A stretch of 64,000 bases of DNA, from the NCBI GenBank assembly GCA_958510825.1, contig OY294046.1, forward strand, positions 45,861,794 through 45,925,793. The letters run 5' to 3'. Positions 44,961-57,727 of the stretch are shown here, one piece after another; the stretch's first letter is position 1, and every line of letters starts with the position of its first letter. Below the pieces are notes generated by a model. It was not told where the DNA came from. It saw only the letters and a program-made list of their open reading frames with translations, and searched no databases. Position numbers and translations under genes: made by a program. The DNA comes from Brachypterus glaber (Eukaryota; Arthropoda; Insecta; Coleoptera; Kateretidae).

Positions 44961-45014
44961 CTTAAAAGCATTCTTTTTATCAGAATTTAATGGCAAAGGT
45001 ACTAAATTTCAATA

Positions 45015-45320
45015 ATAAAAATGTGAAACGGGTACCTTTTCTAGACGGGTGGAAATCTTCTTATGTATTTTAAACTAATCGTAAAAGTTTAAGTCTATCA
45101 GCAATTTTCTTGTTTTCGTTTTGCACGGATTAGTTACTTTTTCTGTATTTTTTGACCATTTTCTTTTGTTTTTTCTTTCTAGCTTTATAGGATTGTTTTT
45201 GACGATGAGATATAAATTTATTTAAAAACATCAAAATTTTATTTTACCTACATATAATTGCATCTTTGACATCTAATTAAAAATGTAAGATATATCTCGG
45301 AAACTAATAGGCTCATTCCA
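45015..45320. repeat. Dispersed repeat, inverted relative to 1560-1915
   Basis: Carries TTCTAGACGGGTGG, TTTTTGACCATTTTC and TTTGACATCTAATTAAAAAT, the reverse complements of words in 1560-1915. It abuts the left end of the element at 45310. Confidence 0.6.
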
Positions 45321-47040
45321 CGCCAAATAGGACCCTAAAAGGGCAATTTTGGACATCGACTTCTTCGATTTTAATCATTTTTGGTATACTTGCTCTACGT
45401 ATGCTTGATAAGAACTTATATAATTTTCAGATTTTTTTGGCCATTATTTATGGAGTTACGGAAATTGACCAAAATTGCAAAATTCACTAAAACTGCCCGT
45501 TTTTAAACAGGATCTCGGAATACGCCATCTTTGATTTTTTTAATAAAAAGATATAATAATCTGTAGATCTTTCTCTAACCATGTGCAAAAAATTCATAAT
45601 GGGACGACCATGGGATTGCCTTGGGCAAAATATTAAAGATATAAATGTCAGTCAAAATTTCATTTTCCAACCACTTTTTAACGCATAGTTTAATAATACT
45701 GCCCTGTATTTTTGAAATGGAAATGCTGATATATTTAATAACTATTTTTTACTACGTCTGGTATACATATATACTAGCAGTGGACCCGTCATTCGCTCGG
45801 TAATTTATTTTTAGGAATGAATCAAACTACCATCAGTCCTTTTAATGCAATAATAAGATACTTACATAATATGCTTTGAAAAACCTTAAATTGAGTTTAT
45901 ATACATATGTACTAGCTGTGATACCCAATCTTCGCATGGGAAACCTAATTTAAATTTTACTTTCTTCTACTGCGTTAGTATTTTTTTTTTTAATTTTCTC
46001 GTCGTTTAATATAAAAAAAACAATAGTTTACCAATATAAATCTGTGTGTCGGTCAATCTCTATATCTGTCTGTCCAAGAAAATTTGTGATCACTATAACT
46101 TGAGAACACTTTGAGCTAAAGACTTTAAATTTTAAATATAGATTCCTTATTCAAACAATTCGGCTAGGATTTTTTTGAGCCCCTTTCTCCACCTCAGCAC
46201 TTACCAAAAACAATTCCAGCTGAAAACGTTTGGGCTCATTCATTCGTTTAGGCTTTACAAAATATGGCTAGTTATAATTAATGGCTTATTTAAACAAATT
46301 ATAGAATATTATGAATGTCTAAAACATTCTGTAAAATGCAAAAATAATACCTTGCCTAATTTTAATAAAAATCTAATTATTAAAAATTCCGTGCGAAAAA
46401 TGGGTGTCTTGGCTAGTTATATTAAAAAAATTAATCAATTAACTTATAATTCCGTTTGCAAAAAAGTTAATTTTAGTTTAAATTTGATTGAGGTAAAGTT
46501 AACATACAACGTACATCAAACTGTGGTCATAATATTACCAATAAATAAAAAATTGAGTTGCTACTATATTTTTAAAAATTTACCAAAGACGAATATATGG
46601 CGGTCCCATTTTGAAATTTGGGTAACTGTTAGAGAAATATCTGAAGTTTAACATATATTTAAAAAAAGAAAATCGAAGAAGGCGTATTTTGAGTAAAATG
46701 TCACCAAAAATTGGTTACTTTGGTGACTATCACCAAAATCACCAAACTTAAATTTACTTTATTATCAAAATAACTTCCAACTAACAAACTTTAAAATACA
46801 CTTTGTCTGAAGTCTCTATATCTTACCGTTATAGAGATACAGCCGTTTAAAAATGATACGTTTTAGAAAAATTGGGCATTTTTGTCATCTTTAAAAGGCC
46901 ATAACTCCAAAAATAAATGTCGAAAAAATCTGAAAAAAAATCAGGTTCTTTTTGGACAAACATAGCACACTTGAGCCAAAAATAGGGCAAATCAAAGAAG
47001 TCAAAGTTTTCCTTGGGTCCTATTTGGCATAGAATCACCC
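45310..47040. mobile_element. 1.7 kb TIR element, GCCAAATAGGACCC ends
   Basis: CTCATTCCACGCCAAATAGG and ACCC on the left pair with GGGTCCTATTTGGCATAGAA and TCACC on the right. The interior includes two copies of an ATATACTAGCTGTG/ATATACTAGCAGTG word (45768, 45905), each followed by CCCRTC/TTCGCWYGG-like sequence, and a CTGTCTGTCC...ATAACTTGAGAAC block near 46070. The 158-residue frame at 46175-46651 and the 63-residue frame at 46847-47038 show no domain. Confidence 0.65.
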
Positions 47041-48003
47041 AATAGTTTTACGAAAAAAATAATCACACGTTTTTGTAGGAAATTAAACATTATTTTCATT
47101 TATTTGTCCTACTACAAATAATAGGTAGATATCGCTAAAAATTATAGTTTTGTCCATTTTGCCCCCTTGCCCTAGACTAATGTTAACCATATTTGATTTG
47201 ACGAAAACAGAAAAGGTTCTGAATCCTTTGGTGAAATAATTTTTTAAATCGGACGTTCCGTTCAAAAGTTATAAGGTTTACATACAGACAGACAGACAGA
47301 CATTTTTTTAACACCCACTTTTTTCACATTTTCTCGACGTTTCATGACATTCTAAAGCAGAAAATACAAAAAAAAGATTTTTGGGTCGATTTTAATAACG
47401 GGTTTCCACCCGTAAATAAAAAAAAAATTCGTAAGATAGAGTGTGGAGTGTTAAATGAGCAAAAAATATGCACGTTTTTGGCAGAAAAAGGTTTCGAGTC
47501 TACGTGGAACTGCGTATTCAACGGGATACGCAAGGCCTTTGAATACAGAACTATAGTTTATAACGTTTAAAAACTCTATGGAGCTAGCATGTAAATAAAA
47601 TGATTTTTAATAATTTTTATTGTTTTGCAACAAAGTTGCAATAAATGAACCGCCGTATCTCTTGATTGTAAAATTATGTTTTATGTGCATTTCTTCACGT
47701 ATTACTGACCACGTAACCTGTAATTTTACTTTCTTGTTCAAAGTATCAATAGGAAATGACATTTTTATAACCAACAACAATAAAAAGATGTAAATACTCG
47801 TATTTTGTCGATATCTGATTTTTACTATTGGGTGTTTCCACGAAAACTAACAACCCATTTTTAGTTAAATATTATGCCCACAGATTTGGATGTGAACAAA
47901 AAATAAGGGGACCCACATCAAAAAATAAGGGGACCCACAGTCGTGACGACTGAATTTCATTAGAGGGTTGATATTTTTGCGTGGGTGGTAAGGAAATACT
48001 ATA
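47041..48003. other. No gene; repeat fragment and a 24 bp doublet
   Basis: Near 47240-47345 lies a reversed GTTCAAAAGTTATAAGG...ACAGACAGACAGACA block related to the ATAACTT core of other repeats. At about 47895-47940 AAAAATAAGGGGACCCACA occurs twice in tandem. No coding signal. Confidence 0.45.
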
Positions 48004-49540
48004 CAGGGCGTTTAAAAGTCGATGATCAAACAAAATTGTGTGATGGAGGAGGTCATTTCCAATCAAAACAAACATATATCGTCTTGTAAATTTCAGAACG
48101 TCGTATCTCAAAAAAGACAACTTTACAGGAATGAGAAATAACTCTTTCTCGCTTTATTATATTAATATTTTAACGAAATATAATTAACAATTATAATAAT
48201 ATTATTAATTATTGAAACATTTAAACTTCAAAAAGTTTTATAACATGCGCATAAGATGTCAAAAAAGCGTCGCCAAATGCAAAAAGTGCGTTCCAAAATA
48301 GTCAGTTAACTAGAATTAAGAGATACGAGGTTTAAAAATTTATTAATTTATAATCATCTAAGATACGACGTTACTATTTTGCTTATATTTTTGTTATTTT
48401 AAAAAAATAGCGGGTGAAACTTAAATTGATAATATAAAGCGTTTAAGTCCAAAATCTCAAAATCGAAAAAAATTGAGATAAGACGTCCTGAAATTTACAA
48501 GACGATATGTTTTTATTCAGTTGTTGATTGTTTCAAAGTTACGACCCTTTAAAATTGTACTAAAAGTAAGGTTTTTAATTAATAACTCTGGTACCCGTTG
48601 AGAAAAAGCGACTAGGATTTGCATGTGAACTAAACTTAATAAGGCCCATCTTTGTATGTTATTTTCATGTACTTATTTTAACCAGTAGCGTGCAAAACGG
48701 GGGGGGGCTTGCCAGTTTTTTGCCCCAAACTTTTTTATGTGTACCTTTTTTGTAATTTTATTATTGGCATACGATTGGCATCATCAGCTTAAAATACATA
48801 AAAAAGACTATCTTGTGCTAATACTGTAGGTTTGGATATATAACCGTTTTCGAGAAAAAATAATTTGAAGGTGAAATTCCACATTTCGAGGACGAAAAAT
48901 TAAATACTAAAATGATGAACAAATGTACGTCATAAACTAAGAAAAAAAACCTTACATACAGGAACTTCCAAAAATCAATCCTAAGGGAGCTAAGGTCTCC
49001 TAAAAATGCGCAATTTTTAAAGGGCGATTTTTCGACCTACATGTATAAAAACTATTTCTTAGTTTTTGATGTAGAATCATCCGGATCATTGAAATTTTGG
49101 TTTTAAACATTATAGTATTTAATTTTTGGTCCTCGAAATATGATATTGCACCTTCAAATTATTTTTCTCGAAAACGGTTTATCCTATAGCATTACAACAA
49201 GAGTCCCTTTTTATGTATTTTCACCTGATAAAACATGTTTCAATAATAAAATTACAAAAACTGATACCCCCCACCCGTTTTGCTCGCCCTGGTTAAAATT
49301 AGTACATGAAAATAACTTACGAATAAAGGCCTTATTAAGATTAGTTTACATACAAAACCTCGTCGCTCTTGCTGAAAGGGTACCAGAGTTAATAATTAAA
49401 AACCTTATTTTTAGTAAGTACAATTTTAAAGGGTTGTAACTTTTAAACCATCAGTAATTGGATAACAACATATATGGTTATTTTGATTGGAAATGACTTT
49501 CTCCACAACCTACTTTCGTTTGATCGTCGACTTTATTATA
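48004..49540. mobile_element. 1.5 kb foldback, CAGGGCGTTTAAAAGTCGA start
   Basis: The left end CAGGGCGTTTAAAAGTCGAT follows TA; its partner at about 49525 reads TTTGATCGTCGACTTTATTA and is decayed at the tip. Arms of ~700 bp pair through GGTCATTTCCAATCAAAA, TGGTACCCGTTGAGAAA, TAATAAGGCC and AGCGTGCAAAACGGG. The last word also occurs in the foldback at 2316, so the two are related. The 99-residue frame at 49140-49439 is the right arm read as protein. Confidence 0.75.
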
Positions 49541-50026
49541 AGTAAACAATTGTAAAAAAAAAACAAGTTTTTCTAAAGTTTTACTAGAAGTGAATAATGG
49601 CGAACCGTAATTATTATAGTAATTATTATAGGGTTTAACCCTCGACTTTTGTTTTACTTTTCTTTGCAGTGTTTTCTATAAAAATGTTTTGTTTTAAGAA
49701 CTAAAATGTTTCAAAAAATCAACCTCTCGGTTCGAAAATGACGAAATCCAACGTGACGAGTGAAAGTGAGAAGTTGATATTTAGCCAAAGTGCCAACACA
49801 CGAAGAACAGAGAGATCAAGATTGCGGCGAAACACCGAAATGGCTACGTTTCGAAAATCGGACCGATTCCGATCTAAATTGAATTTGTTATTTTCGAACA
49901 GTCATGATGTTCGATTTATTATTAAATATTGTTATTGGATTTGTTAATTTTATCGATTATCGATTAATATGTTACAATAGGGTGGACCTTATATTTTTTT
50001 ATTATCTAAAAAATTTCAAACCTAGC
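49541..50026. other. No supported gene; one unidentified short frame
   Basis: A 69-codon frame at 49738-49947 (starting MTKSNVTSESEKLIF) is less AT-rich than its surroundings and rich in S, R and K. A TTTGCAG acceptor-like site precedes it by about 70 bases. No domain or family is recognisable and no flanking exon was found, so I do not call it a gene. Confidence 0.25.
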
Positions 50027-50484
50027 AGATGAACTTGCAAGACTCGCACGGGGCCGTCTTGTCACAAGGAAGCAGGTAAAGACCGCTCTCGATGAGGGGG
50101 CTTATACCAAGCTAAAGGAGCAATGGAGGGCGGTCGACGGTTGCCGGAAAGCTAGGGACTTCCTGGCCGGCCCAAGCAAATCAAAGACCGACTGGTTGCT
50201 GGAAAAAGGAAGAACTGCATTCAGAACTTGTAGGGGTCCTCACGGGCCACTGCAAGCTAAGGAAGCACCTGACAACAATGCGGATTCTAGAGAGTCCGCT
50301 ATGTCAAGAGTGCGAAAAGGATGAAACATTCTCTCATTACTTAGCCGAGTGTGTCAGATACGACAGGATCAGGTTGCAAGTCTTTGAAACTCAAAGACTC
50401 AATCAAGAGGAACTAAGAGATCTCCCCTGGGCCAATATCCTGACCTTTATTGAAAGGACGGGCAGGTTCAAGGACTCAAATTAG
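50027..50484 (+). pseudogene. LINE fragment: RNase H end and C-terminal zinc-knuckle-like region
   Basis: The first frame reads LADELARLARGRLVTRKQVK, then a stretch ending KTDWLLEKGRTAFRT. The frame then shifts by one base near 50226 and continues as LVGVLTGHCKLRKHLTTMRI and LESPLCQECEKDETFSHYLA with a following ECVRYDRIR. This is the tail of the RNase H domain and the C-C-H-C-like end of I/R1/Jockey-type LINEs. Both ends of the element are missing and the frameshift makes it dead. It is markedly less AT-rich than its surroundings, so the insertion may be fairly recent. It ends KDSN and a stop at 50484. Confidence 0.88.
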
Positions 50485-50676
50485 TAAATGGCTGGGATTG
50501 CCTGGAGTGACAAAAAAAAATTCTAACTAGTGTGTTCAGTTATAAAATAAGAACATTTTAGTACGCTTGAAGAAAAACTATATTTTTTTGGCCTAGTATT
50601 ACAATATTATATTATATAACTACTATTTTCACGTAATAATGGCCAGACTGCTAAAATGCCAAGAACCACATCAACA

Positions 50677-52166
50677 AGTCACTCTAACCTTGAATACAAA
50701 TTAAGTTTTAGTAACTTGCCAACACCAACCAAGAGTAAATACTGTTAGTAGGAGGTCTACATATTATAACACCATTAACAGTTGAATCTGAGGTTCTCGG
50801 TTTCGGAAGATAATTGACTTTTTTTATAATGTTTTAGATTATTCTTTATAAATTTTGGTCCGAGATTTAAAATCCGTTCACATAAATAGTCTATCAATTC
50901 TTAATTCAGAAAAAATATTTGCAGATGTATTTGGTAGGTTATTTTCTAAAAAAAAAATAGTACAGTGTATTAACTATCTTTAATAATGTGTCAGAACAAT
51001 AATTATAATAATTAATTCAGTAATAATAAGTGTCTGACAAATAATGTGTCATTAATCGATACACTACCCAGGTAGCAAAATAACATGATATTCACGTGAA
51101 AGTCACGTTAATATGTGACATGTGATGTTAAGATTGTAGTCTCATTTAACAAGAATGTAGCATGGTGGGGATGTCCTAAGTCCGCCCCTAATAACATCAC
51201 ACAATGACATCCCGAAAATAATGTGTTTGTGACATCATAAATCCACATTCCTGTTATATCTAATATCTTATGGATGCCGTTACTGGTACTTTAATATTTA
51301 AATAATATTCTAGCTTTTTCTAAATTAAAACCATTAAAAACGCTATAACCCTATAAAAAAATCGGATTTAAAATCAATCAGTAATTAAAACAATCACAGA
51401 TTGAAACAGATAGATTCTAAATACGAAATTGCAGATTAAGCGGAAAATATATTCCTTAAATCCGTGTCCGTGGTCTTGAGAAGCCCGGCAGAGCCCCCTA
51501 TCCATTGGAAATCGTATAATGTGTATACAATTTCCTTATAATTTACTCTATCATCATCATCTTATATCGATTTTTTTGCTTCGAACGTCGGTGAGAAGCA
51601 AACTAACATGACATTCACGTGAAAGCCACGTTAATATGTGACATGCGATATATTCACAGTGTTGCTAAATATTTGTTATTAAATAACATGGTTGTCACGT
51701 CACACGTGTTACGTTGCAAATGTGATGTTAAATACATGTTATTTTTCAATATTATGTGATGTTATGATTAAGTTTAAAAATACACCCAAAAGTGATGTTA
51801 ATTTCTTGTAATATAACATCCCTTGCTACCTGGGTAATATGCATATTTTTTGAGAAAATAAGATGCAAAAAACATCAGTGATACTTTTTCCGAAATGGAA
51901 ATTAATAGACCGTTTCTGTGAATGGATTTAAATTCTCTGATCAAAATTTACGCAGAATAAGCTAAAACAGTATAAAATGACGAACTATTAAGTCGACTGT
52001 GGTCATTTCTGATGAAAAAAGTCCATTATCTTCCGAAACCGAGCACCTCAGATTTAACTGTCAATTATGTTATAATGTGTACACTTCCTAATAACAGGAC
52101 TAACTATTAGTTTGCGTTGGCAAGTCACTAAAACTTAATTTGTATTCAAGATTAGCGTGAAGTGTA
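50677..52166. mobile_element. 1.5 kb TIR element hosting a nested MITE
   Basis: GTCACTCTAACCTTGAATAC and AAATTAAGTTTTAGT are mirrored at 52130-52164. GGTTCTCGGTTTCGGAAGAT at ~50792 pairs with ATCTTCCGAAACCGAGCACC at ~52029. The interior is interrupted by the TA-flanked element at 51067-51834. The 72-residue frame at 52152-52370 lies outside and has no domain. Confidence 0.78.
51067..51834. mobile_element. TA-flanked MITE, CCCAGGTAGCAA ends
   Basis: A 768 bp element with TA at 51065-51066 and 51835-51836; ends CCCAGGTAGCAA and TTGCTACCTGGG. The block AACATGATATTCACGTGAAA...CACGTTAATATGTGACATG appears twice (about 51083 and 51604), as a direct internal duplication. Nested in 50677-52166. Confidence 0.83.
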
Positions 52167-52730
52167 GCAATTATTTTTTTGCGTGTATAAATATAAATAA
52201 TAAATTATTTTACATTCTATAAACATGTTAATAGAATGTTTATTGCCATTTATTGGTGGAATAAAGTTCACGGTACATGTTAAATTTTTTGTTATGAAAA
52301 CTAACATCATATTATAGCATATCTCAGACAGTAGATGTATCAGAATTTTAATAGATACTGTTACAGACACATTTTTGTATTATTGAGTCACCCAGGCAAT
52401 TAAATCATCACATGAAGAGTACATCATTTATAGGGGGATTCAGTTTTATCGACCCAAAAAAAAAACAATATCATTTTATGCAAACATATCCCAATTTTTA
52501 AAATTACGTCCTCCATACTGGATCCGCCATTTTAAATTTTAAAAATTTGGCACCTAATTAATGTTTAGCAACCCCAAAAATCGCAGTGTAACGTTTAATA
52601 AAAAATGGAACCTTTTTTTCATGTTTTTTATCCCCTCCTATACGAGCGCCTAATTTTACTTAGTTGTGCATAATATGAACATAAAAGTTTGATAATACGA
52701 AATTACGAAATTACTAAATTGTTAATAATA
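52167..52730. other. No gene seen
   Basis: AT-rich, no recognised repeat; no defensible coding frame. Confidence 0.35.
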
Positions 52731-53929
52731 GGTCTGTTCGTTGATGACGTTTTGTGTTCGTTCGTTGCAGGGCAGGGCAGTTTAAGCGTTCGTTTGTCCA
52801 CTTTAAACTGAACTAGTATTACACTACACTACATGTAGTGTACAGTGCGGTCCAAAAGTCACCCCCCCCCCTTTTAACTTTTGAACCAGTTGAGATATCG
52901 ACTTCAAATTTAGAACTCTTAAATAAGACAACTTAAACTATCTTTTAGCATATATTTGACATTTTCAGCTCTTAAAATGTAGGCAGGGGGGCATGGGGGG
53001 ACATATTTTTAAATGGAAAGGGGGGTCGTGTGATACATCATTTTAAAGCTTATAAAATTCTCTATTTAAACTAATATTTTTAAATTTTTTAAAACTTTTT
53101 TTTAAGGTTTTGATTTTTCAATTTTTTGTGCTAAAACATTCGATTTTTTAAGTTTTTTTTTTATAAATTTTTATTTATGTCAACAAAAATTAGTTTAAAA
53201 TTATAATTAACATTTTTTTATGATGAAATTAGGCATTTTCAAAAAATTATTTGTTTTTTTTAGAGGTATTTTGACATTAATACCCATTTTCAACCCCATT
53301 TTAAACCCAATTTTTTTTTTTTTTAATTTAAAATTATGGAGTTAAATGGAGAATTTTATAAGCTTTAAAATGATGTATTACAGGACCCCCCTTTCAATTA
53401 AAAAAAATGTGCCCCCATGCCCCCCTGCCCCCATTTTAAGAGCTGAAAGTATTAAATATATGCTAAAAGATAGTTTAAGTTGTCTTATTTAAAAGTTCCA
53501 AATTTGAAGTCGATATCTCAACTGGTTCAAAAGTTAAGAGGGGGGGGTGACTTTTGGACCGCTCTGTATACACTAAGTTGCTCTTAGTCCGGAGCAGGAG
53601 TAGCCGGTGTAAATTAGTGCACGCATGCGCATTAAATTAAAGCGAGTTTTATTTGACCAACTTTTGACACATTTCAATCAGTTATTTATATTTTTGTTAT
53701 TGGTTTTAAAAAGAATTAATTAATTAATAATATTATTATAATATTAATTAATATGAAATAAAATATTTTACACTACTTTTGAGGTTATGTTACTAATTTG
53801 ACATTTATATCAACTTTTTGGCGCTCCTTCGTCCTACTTAAACTGATCTGAACTGAACTGCACTGGTCACGTGACTTTTCCTGCACGGAGTTACTCTGGG
53901 TGTAAAAGTGCGGCACCAACGAACAGACC
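52731..53929. mobile_element. TA-flanked TIR element, GGTCTGTTCGTTG ends, hosting a nested MITE
   Basis: TA at 52729-52730 and 53930-53931; ends GGTCTGTTCGTTG and CAACGAACAGACC. Subterminal ACTTTAAACTGAACTAG and CTTAAACTGATCTGAACTG blocks lie at both sides. The nested MITE at 52843-53566 takes up most of the interior. Confidence 0.8.
52843..53566. mobile_element. TA-flanked MITE, GCGGTCCAAAAGTCACC family, copy 3
   Basis: A 724 bp element with TA at 52841-52842 and 53567-53568. Ends CAGTGCGGTCCAAAAGTCAC and GTGACTTTTGGACCGCTCTG, the best-matched pair of the family. Internally GGCAGGGGGGCATGGGGG and CATTTTAAAGCTTATAAAAT blocks are mirrored. Confidence 0.88.
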
Positions 53930-54161
53930 TAATGTTTGTTCATTTTGGTTTCGCAAAAAGATAAACCAATTTATTTTCTCTTGAAAAATCTAGTCAATGG
54001 TATTTATTTCCCTATGAAAGTTGTTCTCTTCACATATCAACGTCAAAATAAATTAAATTAATGCTACAAAGATGAAACAGTCAATTTTTTGACATGGCTG
54101 AATATGATAATGTAATAATATTAAGTTTAATAATGTTTCTGTAAAAGTTTTTTAAAAAATA

Positions 54162-54680
54162 AATGAGAAATTAAAATTAATTTTATCCAACACCTTCACA
54201 GAAACACTTGTTTTGAGTACTATTTTAAATGTCAAAAGTGAGTTTTTTTCCACTAGTGACTAAAAAAATTTTCACCCTCTCTTTTACGTACAGCTTTTGA
54301 TCTCACCCAAAATTAGTTACATACCCTATTAATTAAGTATTATAACTATTCTATAAATAGAAGCACGTTAACTAAAATATAAAAATTAAAGAAAACCCCA
54401 AATTATTCTCTAGTTTTTGAATAAAATACTGTTTTTATTAAAAATTCTGTCCATATTGACGTTTGTAAGAAATGTAAAACTAGTAATTGTTTATTTTTAA
54501 TAAGCATACTTAGGCCAAGGCTACCTATTAGTTTAGTATTAAGAAAACCTAATCTTAATATTTTTGACATAACTTTTCGCAAAATTATAGATTTTTATTT
54601 AAAAATAAAAGGTGTTGGATAAAATTAAATTCTCAACTCGTGTATTAAGTGATTTTATCCACTTAATACACTAGTTAAGA
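54162..54680. repeat. Decayed TIR element plus adjacent hairpin
   Basis: AATTTTATCCAACACCTT (~54178) pairs with AAGGTGTTGGATAAAATT (~54610). Directly after, CTCGTGTATTAAGTGATTTT and ATCCACTTAATACACTAG form a 45-base hairpin (54636-54678). Confidence 0.65.
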
Positions 54681-54839
54681 AAATAACTATTTTTTGTTTA
54701 TGCTTTGAATAAACGTTGATCATTTTGTTTTGACTTTCTAACACAACCCTTTAATCGATTTTTTTTTCTTACATCTCCCAAAATATTTGTCATACCTGCG
54801 TTTTTAGTAGTTTTTTTATACAATTGTAAAGCCTGTATC

Positions 54840-55470
54840 AAAAATGTTAGAATTCTTATTATACTATTCACAACACCTGCGCTAGAAGAGTATAATACTA
54901 CCGGTAGTGTCAAATTAAAAAAAAATCAAAAATCGTCCTAGACAAAAAATTCTTGGATATAAATTAGTTTAATGAAGAAATAAGCAACTTTTTTTATGTC
55001 GCTCTGTCCGTCTGTCTGTCCGTCCGATGTCACATTTTTGTGAACACGATAACTCAAAAACAAATAATCCGGTCGACTTGAAATTTTCAGGAAAAATTAA
55101 GTTCTACGATGGAAAGATTATTTTTGAAAGTAATCCCCGTAAAAACGAAAAAGTTATAGGGGGTTAAAATTTAAAAAAAAACTAAAAAAAATCCGATAAC
55201 GATTTTCAGAAAAAAATACTTTTATTATAAGGATCAATTCTACCAATTTTGAAAAGAATCCCCCCAAAAACAAAAAAGTTAAGTATAGGGTTAAAAGGGT
55301 TTAAAAAAAATCGAAAAATCTATCAAAAAAAATTCTTTTTTGTTTTTCGCAAAAGAAAATAAAGAAAAAAAAATTAACATTTTCTTTTAAGTTTTTTTTT
55401 TTTTGATTTTTTTTGTTTACAAAAAGAACTTTTTTTTTCAAGTACATATTGGGGAAAATGCAATATACCA
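54840..55470 (+). repeat. Dispersed repeat R2, copy 1 (TCCTAGACAAAAAATTC)
   Basis: Shares with 61881-62330 the run AAAATCGTCCTAGACAAAAA, GATATAAA...GAAAAAATAAGCAACTTTTT, CTGTCCGTCCG, GATGTCAC and ACACGATAACTCAA. The CTGTCCGTC...GATAACT part is also the core of the GCTTTCCCATT family. The minus-strand frame 54698-54913 is not a gene. Confidence 0.75.
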
Positions 55471-57317
55471 TTTACTGTGAATAGTATATAGTGAAATGCC
55501 TAGCATTACATATCTTCACGGCTTGTTTAAAAAAATATGGTCAAAAATACCAGTTTTTCCCATTTCCCCAATGTTGCTCCTCCAAATTTAAAGTCTCTAG
55601 CTGTATGCGTTTTCCAGATATCTTGTTTACAGATCGACGGACAAATTATGAATTATCCAGATCTGTCTTGAAACTACAGTATCTAGATTAAGAAAAGCAA
55701 TATATCTTAAAGAAGCTTCATGTTTTTAATTTGTAAAAAACGTGTTTTTATAAATTTAATAAAAACTTATGTTAACATTCTTGTAGCTATCGTAATAGAA
55801 TTTATAAAATTTATAAAATATTTATGCGCAATGAATTTTAAAAGATTTCCAATACTTATTTATGAGCAAATGTACGCATTTTAAAATGTTTTATCTTGGT
55901 TTAAATCAAATGTTGAATTTATTTATTAGGTTTATTATGGTTTTATTATGGATTTATAAATCAAAATATTTTTATCTCCAACTGCGGTAAATTAAATTAA
56001 ACATTTTTTTAATCAAATAATGTTTATGTTTATATTATATTATGATCAGTAGTCGGCGAATTTCCAGTACTCGCATAGGCGCCGCGTCGACTCTAGCTCT
56101 GAGGCGAGGTTTTAAATATTTACATTTTTATTTCTTTTTATCTTGATTTTTTTAATGAAAGTCCAAACGGGTAAGGTGGGAAAAAAAGTTATCGACAAAT
56201 AAAAATTAACAACTTTCGTATTCTTAAAAGATAAGAATTGAATGTCGTTTTTTTCTTTGAAAATCACCAATATATCGTCATGTGAGAATTATAGTGTTCT
56301 ATATCCGTTTTTGGGGGGTATGGAGTTATACATATCGTTGAAATCAGGAAAATGCGCTTGTCCTTAATCCGTGCTGATATAAGAGCTAACTTGTTTAATA
56401 ACCAAGACTTTGGTGCAAGTTTGTTCGATATCCTTCTAAAAGTGTATACCATAACAGTCTATATCCATAAATGAAATTTTAGAGCATTTTTGTTCAATAT
56501 CATAGGCACTGGATAGCAAATACGCTAATCTATTTTGGTCTATATCCCCAATGTTTACAAGCTCCTAAATGCAGCTCTCTGTGCAGGAGTTTGTTTTGGT
56601 TTTTTCTTTCGCCTCAAATTTGGACCATAGGCTGATTATTCAAAGATCTAGGCTGGGATTGTTTTTGGTAAAAATCGGATTGGGGTAAGGGGGTAAAATG
56701 GGGCAAAAACATTTTTTTTTCAAAAGATTTTTTTTTAATTTATTTTTCGTTTTACGGAAAAGAAAACTTAAAAAAAAAATTGAAAAACTGAATTTTTTTT
56801 TGAAATTATTTTTTTGAATTTTATTTTGTTTTTGATTTTAATGAACCTAGGGCTATAGGGAAAAGTATTATTTTGTTGGAAGAACTATTTTCTTAATGAT
56901 GTAATGTTAATAAGAGGAGGAGATTATCTTCTTCCGCTTGATAATTCAAAAACATTAAAAGAACCGACTTTTTAGAGATATTCATACTGATTGAAAGGCA
57001 TAAACTCGCAAACAAAAAAACAACTCTTTATAAAATGGCCTGGTCGCGGCTACCCGATCGTAGTCGTCAGCGACTGCGAATTTTGGAGGAAACCGTAACT
57101 TAAGTGCAATATCTTAAAAAGTTTAAAATCTTTAACAAATCCAATTATTTTATATAAAAATTTAATATAGTTTTAACATATTTTTAGTAAAATTATTTAT
57201 TATTTTTCATCAGTTCGTCTGTAATTCGTCTTTAAAATTGTGTCAACGCATGTAAGTCGCCACAGTTCAGGCCTATTCACACTTAAGTTGCCACAATTAT
57301 AGTAAGACCTACGCACA
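55471..57317. other. 1.8 kb without a gene; decayed repeat fragments
   Basis: A reversed trace of the repeat core (CAAATTTAAAGTCTCTAGC near 55586) and a GGCTGGGATTGTTTTTGGTA fragment near 56650 are recognisable; these words also occur in the GCTTTCCCATT family. A GC-rich patch (CGCATAGGCGCCGCGTCGAC) is near 56073. Frames at 55491-55691 and 56264-56452 have no domain. Confidence 0.4.
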
Positions 57318-57416
57318 CATCTCTAATCACACACAGCTCTACTCACACACAACTCTACTTAAACATATCTCTACTCACACATATCTCTACCCACACATAT
57401 CTCTACTCATTGTCAT
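57318..57416. repeat. Minisatellite, ~16 bp unit (ACACATATCTCTACTC)
   Basis: Six imperfect tandem copies. Shares the ATCTCTACTC core with 606-700. Confidence 0.8.
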
Positions 57417-57727
57417 ATACTTTGACATTTATTTAATTAGAACTAGGATACCATAGCGAAACAAATCCCTTTATTAAATGTCAAAAGACTGCAAAACACC
57501 GCGTATAACCCCCTTAATATAAACAAGCTTTGAACCCTGAAACTCCCCAACCACCCTTGTTGGGAAAGTCCACTCCGGCATATAAAAAATTTCAATCAAA
57601 AAGCAGTAAAAATTGCAATCTCGAGTAAAAAATTGAAAAAATTGCAATCTTTATTTGTAAATTTTTTATTTTGGACCCTATCCAACCAACAAAAAATAAG
57701 AATCGAACGGACGGAAAAAAAATATAT

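Noticed and set aside
46175..46651. 158-residue plus-strand open frame, the longest apart from repeats
   Set aside because: It lies inside a 1.7 kb TIR element, is dominated by N, K, I and L as expected of translated AT-rich DNA, and shows no motif.
49738..49947. 69-residue frame MTKSNVTSESEKLIF... as a possible exon
   Set aside because: No partner exon, domain or donor site could be identified; noted only because its composition stands out.
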